40,341 bases of DNA from Synergistaceae bacterium. Lineage in GTDB: Bacteria; Synergistota; Synergistia; Synergistales; Synergistaceae. A model generated the notes under the pieces. That model ran no database searches and was not told the DNA's origin. It saw only the letters and a program-made list of their open reading frames with translations. The stretch covers positions 1-40,341 of the forward strand of contig JAUNJZ010000022.1 in the NCBI GenBank assembly GCA_030533085.1, in the 5' to 3' direction. Shown one piece after another: positions 30,545 through 40,276 of this stretch. Each line of letters begins with the position of its first letter. Position 1 is the stretch's first letter. Position numbers and translations under genes: made by a program.

Positions 30545-33500
30545 ATGAAGAGAATTGTTTTTCCCGTCATTTTTTTGTTATTTGTTTTTTTAACGTCATT
30601 ATTTATTCGACCCGCTTTCTGCGCGACTGAAAGTCCCCCCGTCGCGCCGCTTTCGGCCTCGGCTTCGGCGGCGGAGGGCTTGCTGTCTGACGAAAACATC
30701 GGCTTCTGCCTCGAGCACTTTCCCTTTTTCGCCAATATTTACCGGCGTCCGCTCACTGTAAGCTTTGGCCTTGCCCTTGTCTTCGCCGTCATATTGCTTG
30801 CGCTCTACAGCCGTTCGCGCGATTACAGGCGGAAGATGCTGGAGGAGGCGGAGCGCGCGCGGCTTTCCGACACGGACGAGGCGACGGGGCTTTACAACAA
30901 GCGCGCCTTTCTGAGGAAGGTCGAAGAATGCGTCGCTGGGAATCCCCCCAACTCTTACGTGCTGATGCGCTGGGATATAGACCGCTTCCGCGTCTATAAC
31001 GACGTATTCGGCGTAGAGGCGGGAGACAGACTGCTCCGCGAAATAGGCGCGTATACGCTCAAATTCGCGACGCAGGGGCCGGGACAGGCCTTCGCGCATC
31101 TGGAGGCGGATCATTTCGCCTGCTGCGTGCCGCGCGGGCTTTTTGACGATACGAAGGCGGTCGGCATTATCACGGATATGCTGGATTCGCTCTCACCGGA
31201 CTACCGCTGCACGCCGCGCATAGGAGCCTATCTGGTGGAGGACAAGTCGCTGGCCCCCGCCCTTATCTGCGACCGCGCGATGCTCGCGCTGCGCAGCACT
31301 AAGGGGGATATGACGCGGCAGTTCGCCTGGTATGACGATTCGATGCGCGAGGCCTCCATCAGGGATCAGAATATGCTCAGCGATATAAGCGCGGCGCTGA
31401 AAAACGACGAGTTCGGCATATACATGCAGCCGCAATACGACCAGTTCACAGATACCATTGTCGGCGCGGAGGCGCTGGCGCGCTGGTTCCATCCGCAGAA
31501 GGGAATGCTTTCCCCCGGCGTATTCATCGACATCATGGAGCGCAACGGCCTCATCTCAAAGCTCAGCGAGGCGGTCTGGGAAAAGACTGCGCGCTGGATC
31601 GGCGAACGGCAGAAGGCGGGGCTTCCGCTCGTTCATATCTCCGTCAACGTCTCGCGCCGCGATTTCTACGACAAGGCGCTGATGGAAAGGCTCTGCGCTC
31701 TGCCTGGGAAGTATGGCTTCAAGCCGGAGCTTATGCATCTGGAAATCACGGAGACCTCCTACATGGAAGACCCGAAGCAGCTTATAGACGTAGTGGAGCA
31801 GCTGCGGGCGAACGGCTTCACGGTGGAGATGGACGACTTCGGCAGCGGCTATTCGTCGCTGAGCACGCTGAAGGAGGTGCCTGTGGACATATTGAAGCTG
31901 GATATGAAGTTCCTCTCTATCGAGGGCGATTCTTCGGATAACAGCGGCGTTATCCTCAGCTCCGTCATACGCATGGCGCACTGGATGAATCTGCCGGTCA
32001 TAGCGGAGGGTGTGGAGACCGTTCAGCAGGCCGATTATCTGAAGAGCGTCGGCTGCCGCTACGTGCAGGGCTTCTTCTTCGCGCGGCCGATGCCGGCCGC
32101 GGAGTTTGAGCGGCTGCTTGACTCCGGGGAGCTGAGCGCGGGCAGGGGGCAGAAGACGGATCTCGTCGAGAGCTATTTCAACAGCGAGGACTTCTGGCAG
32201 CCGGAGTCGCGCGCCTCCGCCATCTTCAACACGCTCGTCGGCGCGGCCGGTATCTTTGAATATGACGGGGAAAGGCTGACCGGCGTGCGCGTCAACGATA
32301 AATATATAGAGTGCAGCGGCGCCAACAGGGAGAGACTGCTCTCCGCGACGGGCAATCTTATCGACACAGTACACCCTGATGACGCTCCGCGTCTGCGGGA
32401 GTGCCTGCGGCGCGCGGCGGCCTGTGGGGAGGAGCAGGAATGCGAGTTCCGTTCCCTGACCACAGGACAGGGCGGCGGGCCCTTCTGGTTCCGCAGCATA
32501 ATGAGGCGCGTCGCCTACACCGCGGAGAGGACGATACTATACGGTTCGCTGGAAAACATCACGGAGCGCAAGGAAATGGAGGATCGGCTGCGGCTGGAAA
32601 ATCAGTTTAACCACAGCCTGATGTCGCTGTCCGGCGTTTCCCTCTTCGAGCTGGATCTGCAAAAAGACACATACACCTATTACCGCCCGTCGCCTGATGG
32701 CCGGACGGAGGAAATACGGGTTGAGAATTATTCGAGTTCAAAGGAGCTGCACTCCTATATGCACCCCGACGACAGGGCGAAGGTTTACGGCGTATTCCGC
32801 GGCGAGGGGGGAGCGCCGCGCGGCGGCAGCTTCGAGTTCCGCGCCACCGGCTTCGACTGTGAGGATTACCGCTGGCTGCGCGTCTATTTTACGACCACGG
32901 CTGACGAGAATGGGAAGCTGCTCCGCGTTATGGGGCAGGTGGCGGATATTCAGGAGCAGAAGGAAAAGGAGGCGCGGCTCGCCGCGCTGACGGAGAGATT
33001 CGGAGAGATGACGGTATATGACCCAGAGGTTACGGGGCGCATATTCCGGTATCTATACGGGTACACTGACGCCAGAGAGGCAGTCATGAATATTCTCAGG
33101 ACGCTGGGAGAATATTTCGATATGGATCGCGTCTATATCGTTGAGAATTCGGAGGACAACCGGCGCGGCTCCAACACATACGAGTGGTGCGCCGATGGCG
33201 TTGCTCCGCAGATGGAGTTTTTGCAGGATTATGACTACGGCGCTATCGGCGGCTGGGAGGAGTACGTGAGCCGCCTTGAGCCGCGCGGCTTTTTTATAGT
33301 AAAGGACGTCTCGCTGCTGGAGGACGGGCTTCGAGAGCTGCTGGAAAAGCAGAATATCCGCTCCATGCTCCATTGCGCCTTCTATGACGGCGACGAGATA
33401 CGAGGTTACGTCGGCTTCGACGACTGCCGCAGCGCCGGCCGCGAGTGGCCGGAAGAGCTTCTCGGCACTCTTTCCACCGCCTGCCGTATCATAGGTCTTT

Positions 33501-36500
33501 TCCTCATAAGGGAAAGGGCGCGGCAGCTTTCCCGCTTCTCCGACGATTTCCTCGAGGCCATCGACAGGAACTCCTCATATATTTACATCACCGACCCGGC
33601 GAACTTTGAGATAGGCTATCTCAACCAGAATCTCGCCGCCTTTTACGAGGGGCAGCCCTCTCCCGTCGGGCACAAGTGCTATAAGCATTTCCTCAACAGG
33701 GAGGCTCCATGCGAAGATTGCCCCGTTACGCTGTACATGCGGGACGGCTGCGCGCAGCCGCTGGAAATACAGCGGCCTACCGGCATGTGGCTGCTTTGCA
33801 GCGCTTCTCCGATCTTCTGGCAGGGGCGCGATCAGATGATGGTAACATGCGTCGATATCTCCGCGCAGAAGGAAAAGGCGGAAAAGCTGCGGATAAGCGA
33901 GGATATTCTGCGCGCCGGCATGGAGCAGATGGGAAAGATAATCTGCCGCTACGACGCAGTGTCGCGTACCTTTACGATGCCGCGCCGCTACGCGGAGATA
34001 CGCGGGCTGCCGGAGGTGATGGAGAATTATCCGGACTCGGCTCTCGAGCTTCTGCACATGGATCCCAGCGACAAGAATGTCACGGATTATATTGCCTTCT
34101 ACGAGGCTATACTGCGCGGCGAAAAGAACGGCACGGTCGAGACGAGATTCGCCGGCAGCGCCGGCAATCTGCTCTGGTACCGCGCGGAATTCGTGAATAT
34201 ATTCGACGACGGCGGCCGCCCCGTCTACGCGGTGGTGGCGCTGGAGGATACCACAGCGCAGCATGACGAGAGGCTCGCCGGAGAGATTTACCGCAGCCAG
34301 TTGCTCACCGCTGTGCAGAGCGCCTGGCCGCTGGCGATAGCGGTCAACTTGACGCGGAACAGCTTTGTTACCATCTGTCTGGAAAAGGATTATCCCATCC
34401 AGCGTCTGCCGCATGACGGAAGCTATACGGAATTGGTCGCAGTCGCCAAAAGGGTGCTCCATCCCGACGACTGGGAGAAATTCCGGTCGGTGTATGCCCA
34501 CTCCGCTCTGCTTGCCGCAAGCGAAGATAAAAAGGGCTTCCGCGTCGAATCGCGCCAGATCTGCGACGACGGAGAGACGCACTGGATCGAAAACGTCGTC
34601 CGCTTTATCGACGACCCGAGCGGAGGCGGGGAGCTATTCTGCCTCATACTCTGCCGCCCGATAGACGAGCAGAAGGCGATGGAGGAGCAGCTTCGCGACT
34701 CTCTCGCGCGCACGGGGAGCGAGCTGGAGCGCGAGCGCTTCAGCCTTCAGACCATCGACCGGAACATGAAGGCGCTGCTGCTTATCTACAGCCCGGAGGA
34801 GCTGTCGGTAAGATGGTTCGGCGGCCGCCTGCTGGAGAGCTACGGCTACAGCGCGGAGGAGATAGCTGGCTTCGCGGAGGGGCTGTTCGCCGGTATTATG
34901 CCGGAGGAGGACTGGATAAAGTCCAACCGGCACGCCGCCGAGATGACCGCCCGCAGGGAGCCGGAATTTGATCAGGAATACCGTATCCGCCGTAAGGACG
35001 GCACTTACGCCTGGGTGCTTGCGCGCTCACGCCTGACGACGGACGTCGAAGGGGAGCCGGTCTATATCGGCGTCGTATTCGACATCAGCTCGCGGCGCGA
35101 GACGGAGGAAATGCTGCATGAGAGCAACAGCTTCATCAGGCTCGCGGCGAGGCTCTATAACCGCATACTCTACCGCTATGACGTCAGAAGCCGCGATCTG
35201 ACGGCTATCAATCCGGAGGTCTGCCGCGAGGTGGGCTTCCTGCCAGTCTATCCTGATATGCCGGAGACCGCCATCGCCAAAGGGCTGGTGATGCCGGAGA
35301 GCGAGGCGGAGACGCGCCGCCTCTTCGACGCGATGCAGAGCGGAAAGCCGTCCGGCAGCGCGCGGCTGCGGCTGAGGCTGGAGAATGGCAGCGAGCCGCT
35401 CTGGTTCGAGCTGAGATTCCGCAGTCAGCCGGACAGCGACGGACGCCCCTTCGTCGTCGCCCTCTCCATGATGAATGTCAACGACATATATGAAAAGGAG
35501 CTTACCTACGCCAGATATCTGGTCAGCGCGCACGACGAATCGAATAACGGCGTGGCGCACTTTGAGATGGATCTGACGTCAGGCATTGTTGAGCGGCAGA
35601 GCGCCGCCGCGCCTCAGCTTATAGACCTGACCGGCATGAGCTACGACGACGCGGCGGAGTATATGATCAAGAGGTACTTCCATGAGGATGCGCGGGAGGC
35701 GGCCCGCGAGGATATGCGCCTCGCCAGTCTGCGGAAGGCCGCGGAGGAGGGAAAGGCCAGCCTCTCCTACAATCATGCCGTCGTATTCTCCGACGGCGGC
35801 GAGCATTGGATAAATACGACGGTGCAGTTTGTCTCCGACCCATATAACGACCATGTAAAGGCCTTCATCACCTTCAGCGACGTTACCGACGAGAGAAACC
35901 GCGACCTCACCTACCGGCGTCTGGCGGAGATGGATCCGCTGACCGGCCTCTACAATCGCAACGCGCTGGAGCAGCGGGTCAACGCGCTGCTCAAAGAGGG
36001 AAGAAAGTGCGCGCTGCTGATGATAGACATGGACAATCTGAAAACGGTCAACGACAGCGCCGGCCACGCGGAGGGAGACAGGGCGCTGCGCTGCATAGCC
36101 GAGACGATGCGCGGCCATTTCCGCGAGGGGGACGTGTTGGCGCGCATCGGCGGAGACGAGTTCACCGTGATGATGGCGGATGTGAGCGCGGGCACTTCTT
36201 TGCATAATGTGCTGCGCTCTCTACTGCGCAAGATATCCTCCGTGACGCTGAACGGCGGCCTCAGGCTAGGATGCAGCGTCGGAGTGGCTTTCAGGGAGTC
36301 GGATACGGAAGATTTCAATTCCCTCTATCACCGCGCGGACAAGGCTCTCTATTTCGTCAAGCGCAACGGCAAGGGGAGCTTCGCCTTCTATCTGCCGGAT
36401 ATGGAGAAAGAGGACTACTCCGCGACTGCCGAAAATCTGCCGACGCTGAACGCCGTAGGCTGGATAGAGGGATCGGACGTCAGCCGTCTGCTTGAGGTGG

Positions 36501-36871
36501 TATCCGTAATATTCCCGCTGGTCGTCTCCGCGAATCTGACGCGCAACAGCTTCCACATGCTGGAGTATCAGAGCTATACGACGAAGGCGGCGCCGGAATA
36601 CGGCGTCTACAGCGAGCTGATAAACATTGCGACGGCTACATTCCACCCCGAGGACAGAGAGTCATTCGCGACAATGCTGAAACGGGAGAATCTGCTGGCG
36701 GCCTTTGAGCGCGGTGAGCGCGGCGTTACGCATCAGGGGCGGCAGATGGGCGACGACGGCATTTACCGCCTTATGCGGACGGATCTCTTCTTCTTCAAGA
36801 ATGACGACGGCGACGTCTGCGAAATTTCCCTCAGCCGAGAGGTGGATTCAAGCGGCGGCGAGCCGGAATAA
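30545..36871 (+). CDS. Giant membrane GGDEF-EAL-PAS-GAF-GGDEF signalling protein
   Basis: 2108 residues from ATG 30545, with GGGAG 8 bp upstream; an in-frame ATG at 30485 has no site. A signal/TM segment (1-26) and a TM helix (about 57-78) anchor it. GGDEF-1 (about 100-260) is degenerate, with LEADHF in place of GGDEF. EAL (about 275-530) keeps EAL, the NVS, LEITET, MDDFGSGYSS, LKLDMKF and AEGVET motifs, so phosphodiesterase activity is plausible. Several PAS folds, a GAF-like region (about 820-990) and more PAS follow. GGDEF-2 (about 1790-1940) has DPLTGLYNRNAL and intact RIGGDEF. A final PAS-like module (about 1960-2108) shares NLTRNSF with one near residue 1265. It probably both makes and breaks c-di-GMP under sensory control. 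Confidence 0.9.
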   Translation: MKRIVFPVIFLLFVFLTSLFIRPAFCATESPPVAPLSASASAAEGLLSDENIGFCLEHFPFFANIYRRPLTVSFGLALVFAVILLALYSRSRDYRRKMLEEAERARLSDTDEATGLYNKRAFLRKVEECVAGNPPNSYVLMRWDIDRFRVYNDVFGVEAGDRLLREIGAYTLKFATQGPGQAFAHLEADHFACCVPRGLFDDTKAVGIITDMLDSLSPDYRCTPRIGAYLVEDKSLAPALICDRAMLALRSTKGDMTRQFAWYDDSMREASIRDQNMLSDISAALKNDEFGIYMQPQYDQFTDTIVGAEALARWFHPQKGMLSPGVFIDIMERNGLISKLSEAVWEKTARWIGERQKAGLPLVHISVNVSRRDFYDKALMERLCALPGKYGFKPELMHLEITETSYMEDPKQLIDVVEQLRANGFTVEMDDFGSGYSSLSTLKEVPVDILKLDMKFLSIEGDSSDNSGVILSSVIRMAHWMNLPVIAEGVETVQQADYLKSVGCRYVQGFFFARPMPAAEFERLLDSGELSAGRGQKTDLVESYFNSEDFWQPESRASAIFNTLVGAAGIFEYDGERLTGVRVNDKYIECSGANRERLLSATGNLIDTVHPDDAPRLRECLRRAAACGEEQECEFRSLTTGQGGGPFWFRSIMRRVAYTAERTILYGSLENITERKEMEDRLRLENQFNHSLMSLSGVSLFELDLQKDTYTYYRPSPDGRTEEIRVENYSSSKELHSYMHPDDRAKVYGVFRGEGGAPRGGSFEFRATGFDCEDYRWLRVYFTTTADENGKLLRVMGQVADIQEQKEKEARLAALTERFGEMTVYDPEVTGRIFRYLYGYTDAREAVMNILRTLGEYFDMDRVYIVENSEDNRRGSNTYEWCADGVAPQMEFLQDYDYGAIGGWEEYVSRLEPRGFFIVKDVSLLEDGLRELLEKQNIRSMLHCAFYDGDEIRGYVGFDDCRSAGREWPEELLGTLSTACRIIGLFLIRERARQLSRFSDDFLEAIDRNSSYIYITDPANFEIGYLNQNLAAFYEGQPSPVGHKCYKHFLNREAPCEDCPVTLYMRDGCAQPLEIQRPTGMWLLCSASPIFWQGRDQMMVTCVDISAQKEKAEKLRISEDILRAGMEQMGKIICRYDAVSRTFTMPRRYAEIRGLPEVMENYPDSALELLHMDPSDKNVTDYIAFYEAILRGEKNGTVETRFAGSAGNLLWYRAEFVNIFDDGGRPVYAVVALEDTTAQHDERLAGEIYRSQLLTAVQSAWPLAIAVNLTRNSFVTICLEKDYPIQRLPHDGSYTELVAVAKRVLHPDDWEKFRSVYAHSALLAASEDKKGFRVESRQICDDGETHWIENVVRFIDDPSGGGELFCLILCRPIDEQKAMEEQLRDSLARTGSELERERFSLQTIDRNMKALLLIYSPEELSVRWFGGRLLESYGYSAEEIAGFAEGLFAGIMPEEDWIKSNRHAAEMTARREPEFDQEYRIRRKDGTYAWVLARSRLTTDVEGEPVYIGVVFDISSRRETEEMLHESNSFIRLAARLYNRILYRYDVRSRDLTAINPEVCREVGFLPVYPDMPETAIAKGLVMPESEAETRRLFDAMQSGKPSGSARLRLRLENGSEPLWFELRFRSQPDSDGRPFVVALSMMNVNDIYEKELTYARYLVSAHDESNNGVAHFEMDLTSGIVERQSAAAPQLIDLTGMSYDDAAEYMIKRYFHEDAREAAREDMRLASLRKAAEEGKASLSYNHAVVFSDGGEHWINTTVQFVSDPYNDHVKAFITFSDVTDERNRDLTYRRLAEMDPLTGLYNRNALEQRVNALLKEGRKCALLMIDMDNLKTVNDSAGHAEGDRALRCIAETMRGHFREGDVLARIGGDEFTVMMADVSAGTSLHNVLRSLLRKISSVTLNGGLRLGCSVGVAFRESDTEDFNSLYHRADKALYFVKRNGKGSFAFYLPDMEKEDYSATAENLPTLNAVGWIEGSDVSRLLEVVSVIFPLVVSANLTRNSFHMLEYQSYTTKAAPEYGVYSELINIATATFHPEDRESFATMLKRENLLAAFERGERGVTHQGRQMGDDGIYRLMRTDLFFFKNDDGDVCEISLSREVDSSGGEPE

Positions 36872-36888
36872 CGAAAATAAAAAGAAAC

Positions 36889-36923
36889 GGCCTCACGCTC
36901 AGGCGCGGGGCCATTATTTTTTT
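36889..36923. terminator. Convergent terminator (GGDEF gene / M23 gene)
   Basis: A 10-bp stem with one mismatch (36889-36898 with 36903-36912), loop TCAG, is followed by ATTATTTTTTT. It separates the giant gene from the convergent M23 gene. Confidence 0.8.
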
Positions 36924-36943
36924 ACGGCTTCGGCGCCGCGCGG

Positions 36944-37807
36944 CTAGTCCGCGAGCAGCGGCGCGGGGTCGAAATATTCTCCGCGCCATACGGTGCTGAA
37001 ATGGAGATGCGGGCCGGTCACGCGCCCAGTCTTTCCTGATAGGGCGATAATATCTCCCGCCTTCACGCGCTCTCCCTTTTTTACATTTATCTTCGAGAGG
37101 TGGCCGTAGAAGGTGACGAAGCCCGCGCCGTGGTCGATGTAAATGCAGTTTCCGGCGAACCAGAAGTTCTCTCCGGCGAGGACGACTACCCCCTCCGCCG
37201 CGGCTTTGACCGGCGTCCCAACGGCGGCGCGCATGTCCACGCCGCCATGCCGTCCGCGAAATTCTCCGTTGAAGTAGCGGCTCTTGCCGTAGACGGAGCT
37301 GTAGGAGCCGGGGACGGGGCGCGCCAGCGGCAATTTCGGGGCGCTTCCGGCGCTGTCGCTCTGTATCGCGCTCCGCCCCAGATTCGCCTCTCGCGCGATG
37401 CGCTCCGCCTGCTCCTTAGGCGGCGTGACCTTGGAGGGTGGAACTGTGAGCTTTTCAACGGGATATTTGTGCGAGGCGAGGTTTATCATGTGGCTGATGC
37501 TTTCCTCCGCGCCGCCGTTGGAGCGGAAGCTTATTTTCAGCTCGCTCTTTCCAGCCTTCGCGTTTTTCAGATCCGTCCCCAGCAGCGCGGAGTAATTTCC
37601 GTCTTCGCGCGGCGCGAGGCCGGCCTCTTTTCCCTGCCAGGCTATCTTTACGTCGGAGAGACTTTCCCCCGATACTATGACGGAAACGGTAAAGGGCTGC
37701 CCTATCTCAGCGTCGGATGGCGCTTCGACTGTGATATCGGCGGAGGCGGAGGCCGCCGTCAGAAGGAGAGCCAGAAGCAGGGCGGCGGAAAATATTCTCA
37801 TCTTCAT
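36944..37807 (-). CDS. Secreted M23 (LytM-type) metallopeptidase
   Basis: This 287-residue protein has a signal peptide cleaved near SASA (about residue 23). An immunoglobulin-like N-terminal region (about 25-110) is followed by a linker and an M23 domain (about 165-285). Zinc ligands are visible in RHGGVDMRA (His and Asp) and in GPHLHFST, with FYGHLS between. M23 enzymes cut peptidoglycan cross-links in the envelope. It starts 4 bp after the feoB stop on the same strand, so it may be in the feo operon, though its ribosome site is poor. A functional link to iron uptake is not evident. Confidence 0.9.
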   Translation of the reverse strand: MKMRIFSAALLLALLLTAASASADITVEAPSDAEIGQPFTVSVIVSGESLSDVKIAWQGKEAGLAPREDGNYSALLGTDLKNAKAGKSELKISFRSNGGAEESISHMINLASHKYPVEKLTVPPSKVTPPKEQAERIAREANLGRSAIQSDSAGSAPKLPLARPVPGSYSSVYGKSRYFNGEFRGRHGGVDMRAAVGTPVKAAAEGVVVLAGENFWFAGNCIYIDHGAGFVTFYGHLSKINVKKGERVKAGDIIALSGKTGRVTGPHLHFSTVWRGEYFDPAPLLAD

Positions 37808-37811
37808 ACGG

Positions 37812-39590
37812 CTAGAGCAGATTCAGCAGCAGATTGAGCGCCGCGCCGGTGATTATCGCCGCGCCGAGCATGATGGCGCTGCTTTCGAGCATACGCCTCA
37901 CCCCCAGCTCTTTCCACAGCACGACGAAGGTCGCGATGCAGGGGAAGGTCATGGCGAGGACGATGACCGCGACGAGCGTCTGATGCGCCGTCAGCTCCAG
38001 CGGTATCAGCAGCCCCATAGCTATGTCCTTGCGGAAAAGCCCCATGACGATGGGGACGGCGGTCTGCGCCGGCAGGCCGAGAACTTTCTGAAAGAAGGGA
38101 GCCAGCGCGCCGCCTACCCATTGCAGCACGCCTGCCATGTCCAGTATATTGACCAGCAGTATTCCTCCGAGTACGAGCGGCGTCGCCTCAAGAAAAAAGT
38201 CTTTGATGCGGAACCACAGCTTGCTCATCCACGCCTTGAAGGAGGGGAGGCGGTATGGCGGTATCTCGACTATCAGCTCCGGACTGAAGCCGGAGAGTGT
38301 GATGTGCATCAGCCGCCCAAGTATCAGCCAGACGACGAAGAGGATTATATAGACGGCGGCGACGTAGCGCATACCGAATACCCCAAGCGTGGATGAAAGC
38401 ATGGCCTGTATCGAAACGCAGGGCACGCCGACGGATATCAGCGTCGCGGCGATGAAGCGCTCGCGCTCCGATTCAAGGACGCGGGTCGCCAGTATCCCCG
38501 GCACGTTGCAGCCGAAGCCGAGCAGCGTCGGGATTATCGCGTAGCCGTGTATGCCGAAGCGGTGAAGCAGCGCGTCGAATACCACCGCGAGGCGCGGCAG
38601 GTAGCCGAAGTCCTCAAGAAATGAAAGTATCGCGTAAAATGCGATGATATACGGGAGCACCATTCCGAATTCAACGTAGAAGCCGGTGGAGAGCACCCCC
38701 ATGCTCTGTTCGAGGTCTATACTTCCGTCGATGAGCTTGCCTATCAGCAGCGAGCGCAGATGCCCGTCGCCCAGCGCCGCGTTGAGCTGTTCCAGCAGCG
38801 GCAGCCACCAGTTTTCAAATATCGGGTCGAATATATATGTGATAAGCCCCTCGCCGACGAATCTTATGAGTGTGAAGCTGAGGGCCAACACGGCCAGCCC
38901 CATGAGGCCGCCCGTCATGGAGTGCGCGGAGACGTCCTCCACGCGGTCCAGCAGCGTATGATGACGGTGCGTCACCGTCTGTACCTCCGCTATTATCTCG
39001 CCTATCCTCTGCCAGCGCTCCTCTTTCGACATTGCCTCCAGCGGGCTGACCTCCGCCTTGTCGAGGTTGTCCGCAAGGTCGCTCATGCCGCGCCCTGTGG
39101 TCGCCACTGTCTGGTATATCGGAACGCCCAGCGCCCTTTGGAGCTTATCCACGTCGAGCAGTATGCCCTTATGGCGCGCCTCGTCCGTCATGTTGAGGGC
39201 GATTATCACGGGGATCTGCTTTTCCAGCACCTGCAAGGCCATAACGAGATTGCGTTCGAGCGCCGTCGCGTCGAGTACGAGTATGACCTTGTCCGCCCCC
39301 TCCGCGAGTATGCGGCGCGCTATCTCCTCAGCTTCGTTCGTCGGCTCCAGCGTGTAGGCTCCGGGAACGTCTATCAGGTCGGCGCATATATCCTTATGCT
39401 TCAGCAAGCCCTGCGTGAAGCCGACGGTCGTGCCGGGGTAATTTGAGGATATCGCGTGAACTCCCGTGAGGCGCGAAAAGAATACGCTCTTGCCGACGTT
39501 TGGATTGCCCATCAGCAGTATGCGCATACGCTTTGGATTTCTTGGCGGCTCTTTGCCGCCGGGGCATAAGCCGCAGTCCTTACAGCTCAT
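37812..39590 (-). CDS. feoB: Ferrous iron transporter FeoB
   Basis: This 592-residue protein has an N-terminal G domain with GNPNVGKS (G1), the switch region SNYPGTTV, DVPGAYTL (G3) and NMTD (G4). The membrane part starts near residue 225 and includes the two gate motifs, GYLPRLAVVFDALLHRFGIHG and its echo in the C-terminal half. It is compact compared with the roughly 770 residues of E. coli FeoB, as in many anaerobes. An unusual N-terminal leader, CKDCGLC, could bind metal. It imports Fe2+ across the inner membrane and starts 10 bp after feoA. Confidence 0.95.
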   Translation of the reverse strand: MSCKDCGLCPGGKEPPRNPKRMRILLMGNPNVGKSVFFSRLTGVHAISSNYPGTTVGFTQGLLKHKDICADLIDVPGAYTLEPTNEAEEIARRILAEGADKVILVLDATALERNLVMALQVLEKQIPVIIALNMTDEARHKGILLDVDKLQRALGVPIYQTVATTGRGMSDLADNLDKAEVSPLEAMSKEERWQRIGEIIAEVQTVTHRHHTLLDRVEDVSAHSMTGGLMGLAVLALSFTLIRFVGEGLITYIFDPIFENWWLPLLEQLNAALGDGHLRSLLIGKLIDGSIDLEQSMGVLSTGFYVEFGMVLPYIIAFYAILSFLEDFGYLPRLAVVFDALLHRFGIHGYAIIPTLLGFGCNVPGILATRVLESERERFIAATLISVGVPCVSIQAMLSSTLGVFGMRYVAAVYIILFVVWLILGRLMHITLSGFSPELIVEIPPYRLPSFKAWMSKLWFRIKDFFLEATPLVLGGILLVNILDMAGVLQWVGGALAPFFQKVLGLPAQTAVPIVMGLFRKDIAMGLLIPLELTAHQTLVAVIVLAMTFPCIATFVVLWKELGVRRMLESSAIMLGAAIITGAALNLLLNLL

Positions 39591-39600
39591 GGGGCGGCGC

Positions 39601-39846
39601 TTATTCCTTTTCGGCGGACTTGCGCTCGCCGTTTATTTCTATCTGTCCCGCTATGCTGTGCGAGACGGCGAAATGACGCCCCTCCAGCATGACCGTGACC
39701 GGCCCGCCGAAGGGCATGGAAGAGACCTTTTCTATTTTCTTGCCGCTTCTCAGCCCCAGCGCCTCGAGCCGCTGCCCGGCCTCTCCGTCGGGAAGCTTGT
39801 CTATGACCGCGTGATACCCGCATTTCATCTCAAGAAGATTCATCAT
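39601..39846 (-). CDS. feoA: FeoA SH3-like iron transport protein
   Basis: 81 residues from ATG 39846, which has GGAG 6 bp upstream; an earlier TTG at 39858 overlaps that site. The SH3-like fold is seen in ERLEALGLRSGKKIE-type sequence (here GQRLEALGLRSGKKIEKVSS), then GGPVTVMLEGRHFAVSHSIAGQIEI. FeoA assists the FeoB G domain. It is the first gene of the feo operon. Confidence 0.92.
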   Translation of the reverse strand: MMNLLEMKCGYHAVIDKLPDGEAGQRLEALGLRSGKKIEKVSSMPFGGPVTVMLEGRHFAVSHSIAGQIEINGERKSAEKE

Positions 39847-39982
39847 ATTCAACTCCAAAATCTATCGCTTCGGGAGGCCGATCAGGCGCAAAGCCCCGCG
39901 ACGCTGACAGCGCACATAATCAGCGGCTACTATGGTAATAAGCTCCGATATTCTTGTCAAGGCGGAATCGAAAGCCGAGGAC

Positions 39983-40276
39983 GGGGCGGCGGCATTTACT
40001 TTTCCGCGCGCTTTTAAAGCAGTCCTCATGATAACAGAAAGCCCGCATAACGCGGGCTGCCTGTCTGCTGCTTTGGCTCGGTCTCTTGTATCCCGCCTCC
40101 CGAGGAGCGGCTGTTATTTTTGCTCGGTCTCTTATATCCCGCTTCCCGAGTAGCGGCTGTTATTTTAGCGCATTGTATTTCCGTACTGAAAATATATAAC
40201 AACGCATGAAAAAAGGCAACTGTTTGCTTATCGGCCGCGGGGGCGACTACTTTTACTTTTTTGCGTGCTTTTAAAG
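39983..40276 (+). repeat. Direct repeat pair flanking the tandem repeat
   Basis: A block of about 38 bp with the pattern GGGGCG...TTTACTTTT..GCG.GCTTTTAAAGC occurs at 39983-40020 and again at 40239-40276, bracketing the hairpin and tandem units. This may mark an inserted or duplicated small element. Confidence 0.6.
40076..40166. repeat. Tandem 46-bp-period repeat upstream of feo
   Basis: Two 45-bp copies (40076-40120, 40122-40166) begin GCTCGGTCTCTT and end GCGGCTGTTATTTT, differing at a few positions. Each contains an imperfect CCCG/CGGG-type dyad. Confidence 0.75.

Noticed and set aside
33575..34582. 335-codon minus-strand frame inside the giant GGDEF gene
   Set aside because: Antisense shadow of GC-rich coding sequence; no motif.
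37100..37837. 245-codon open frame on the plus strand opposite the M23 gene
   Set aside because: Shadow of a well-supported M23 peptidase; no start signal.
40076..40166. Possible CRISPR remnant
   Set aside because: Only two units, directly adjacent with no unique spacer and imperfect identity; no cas genes.
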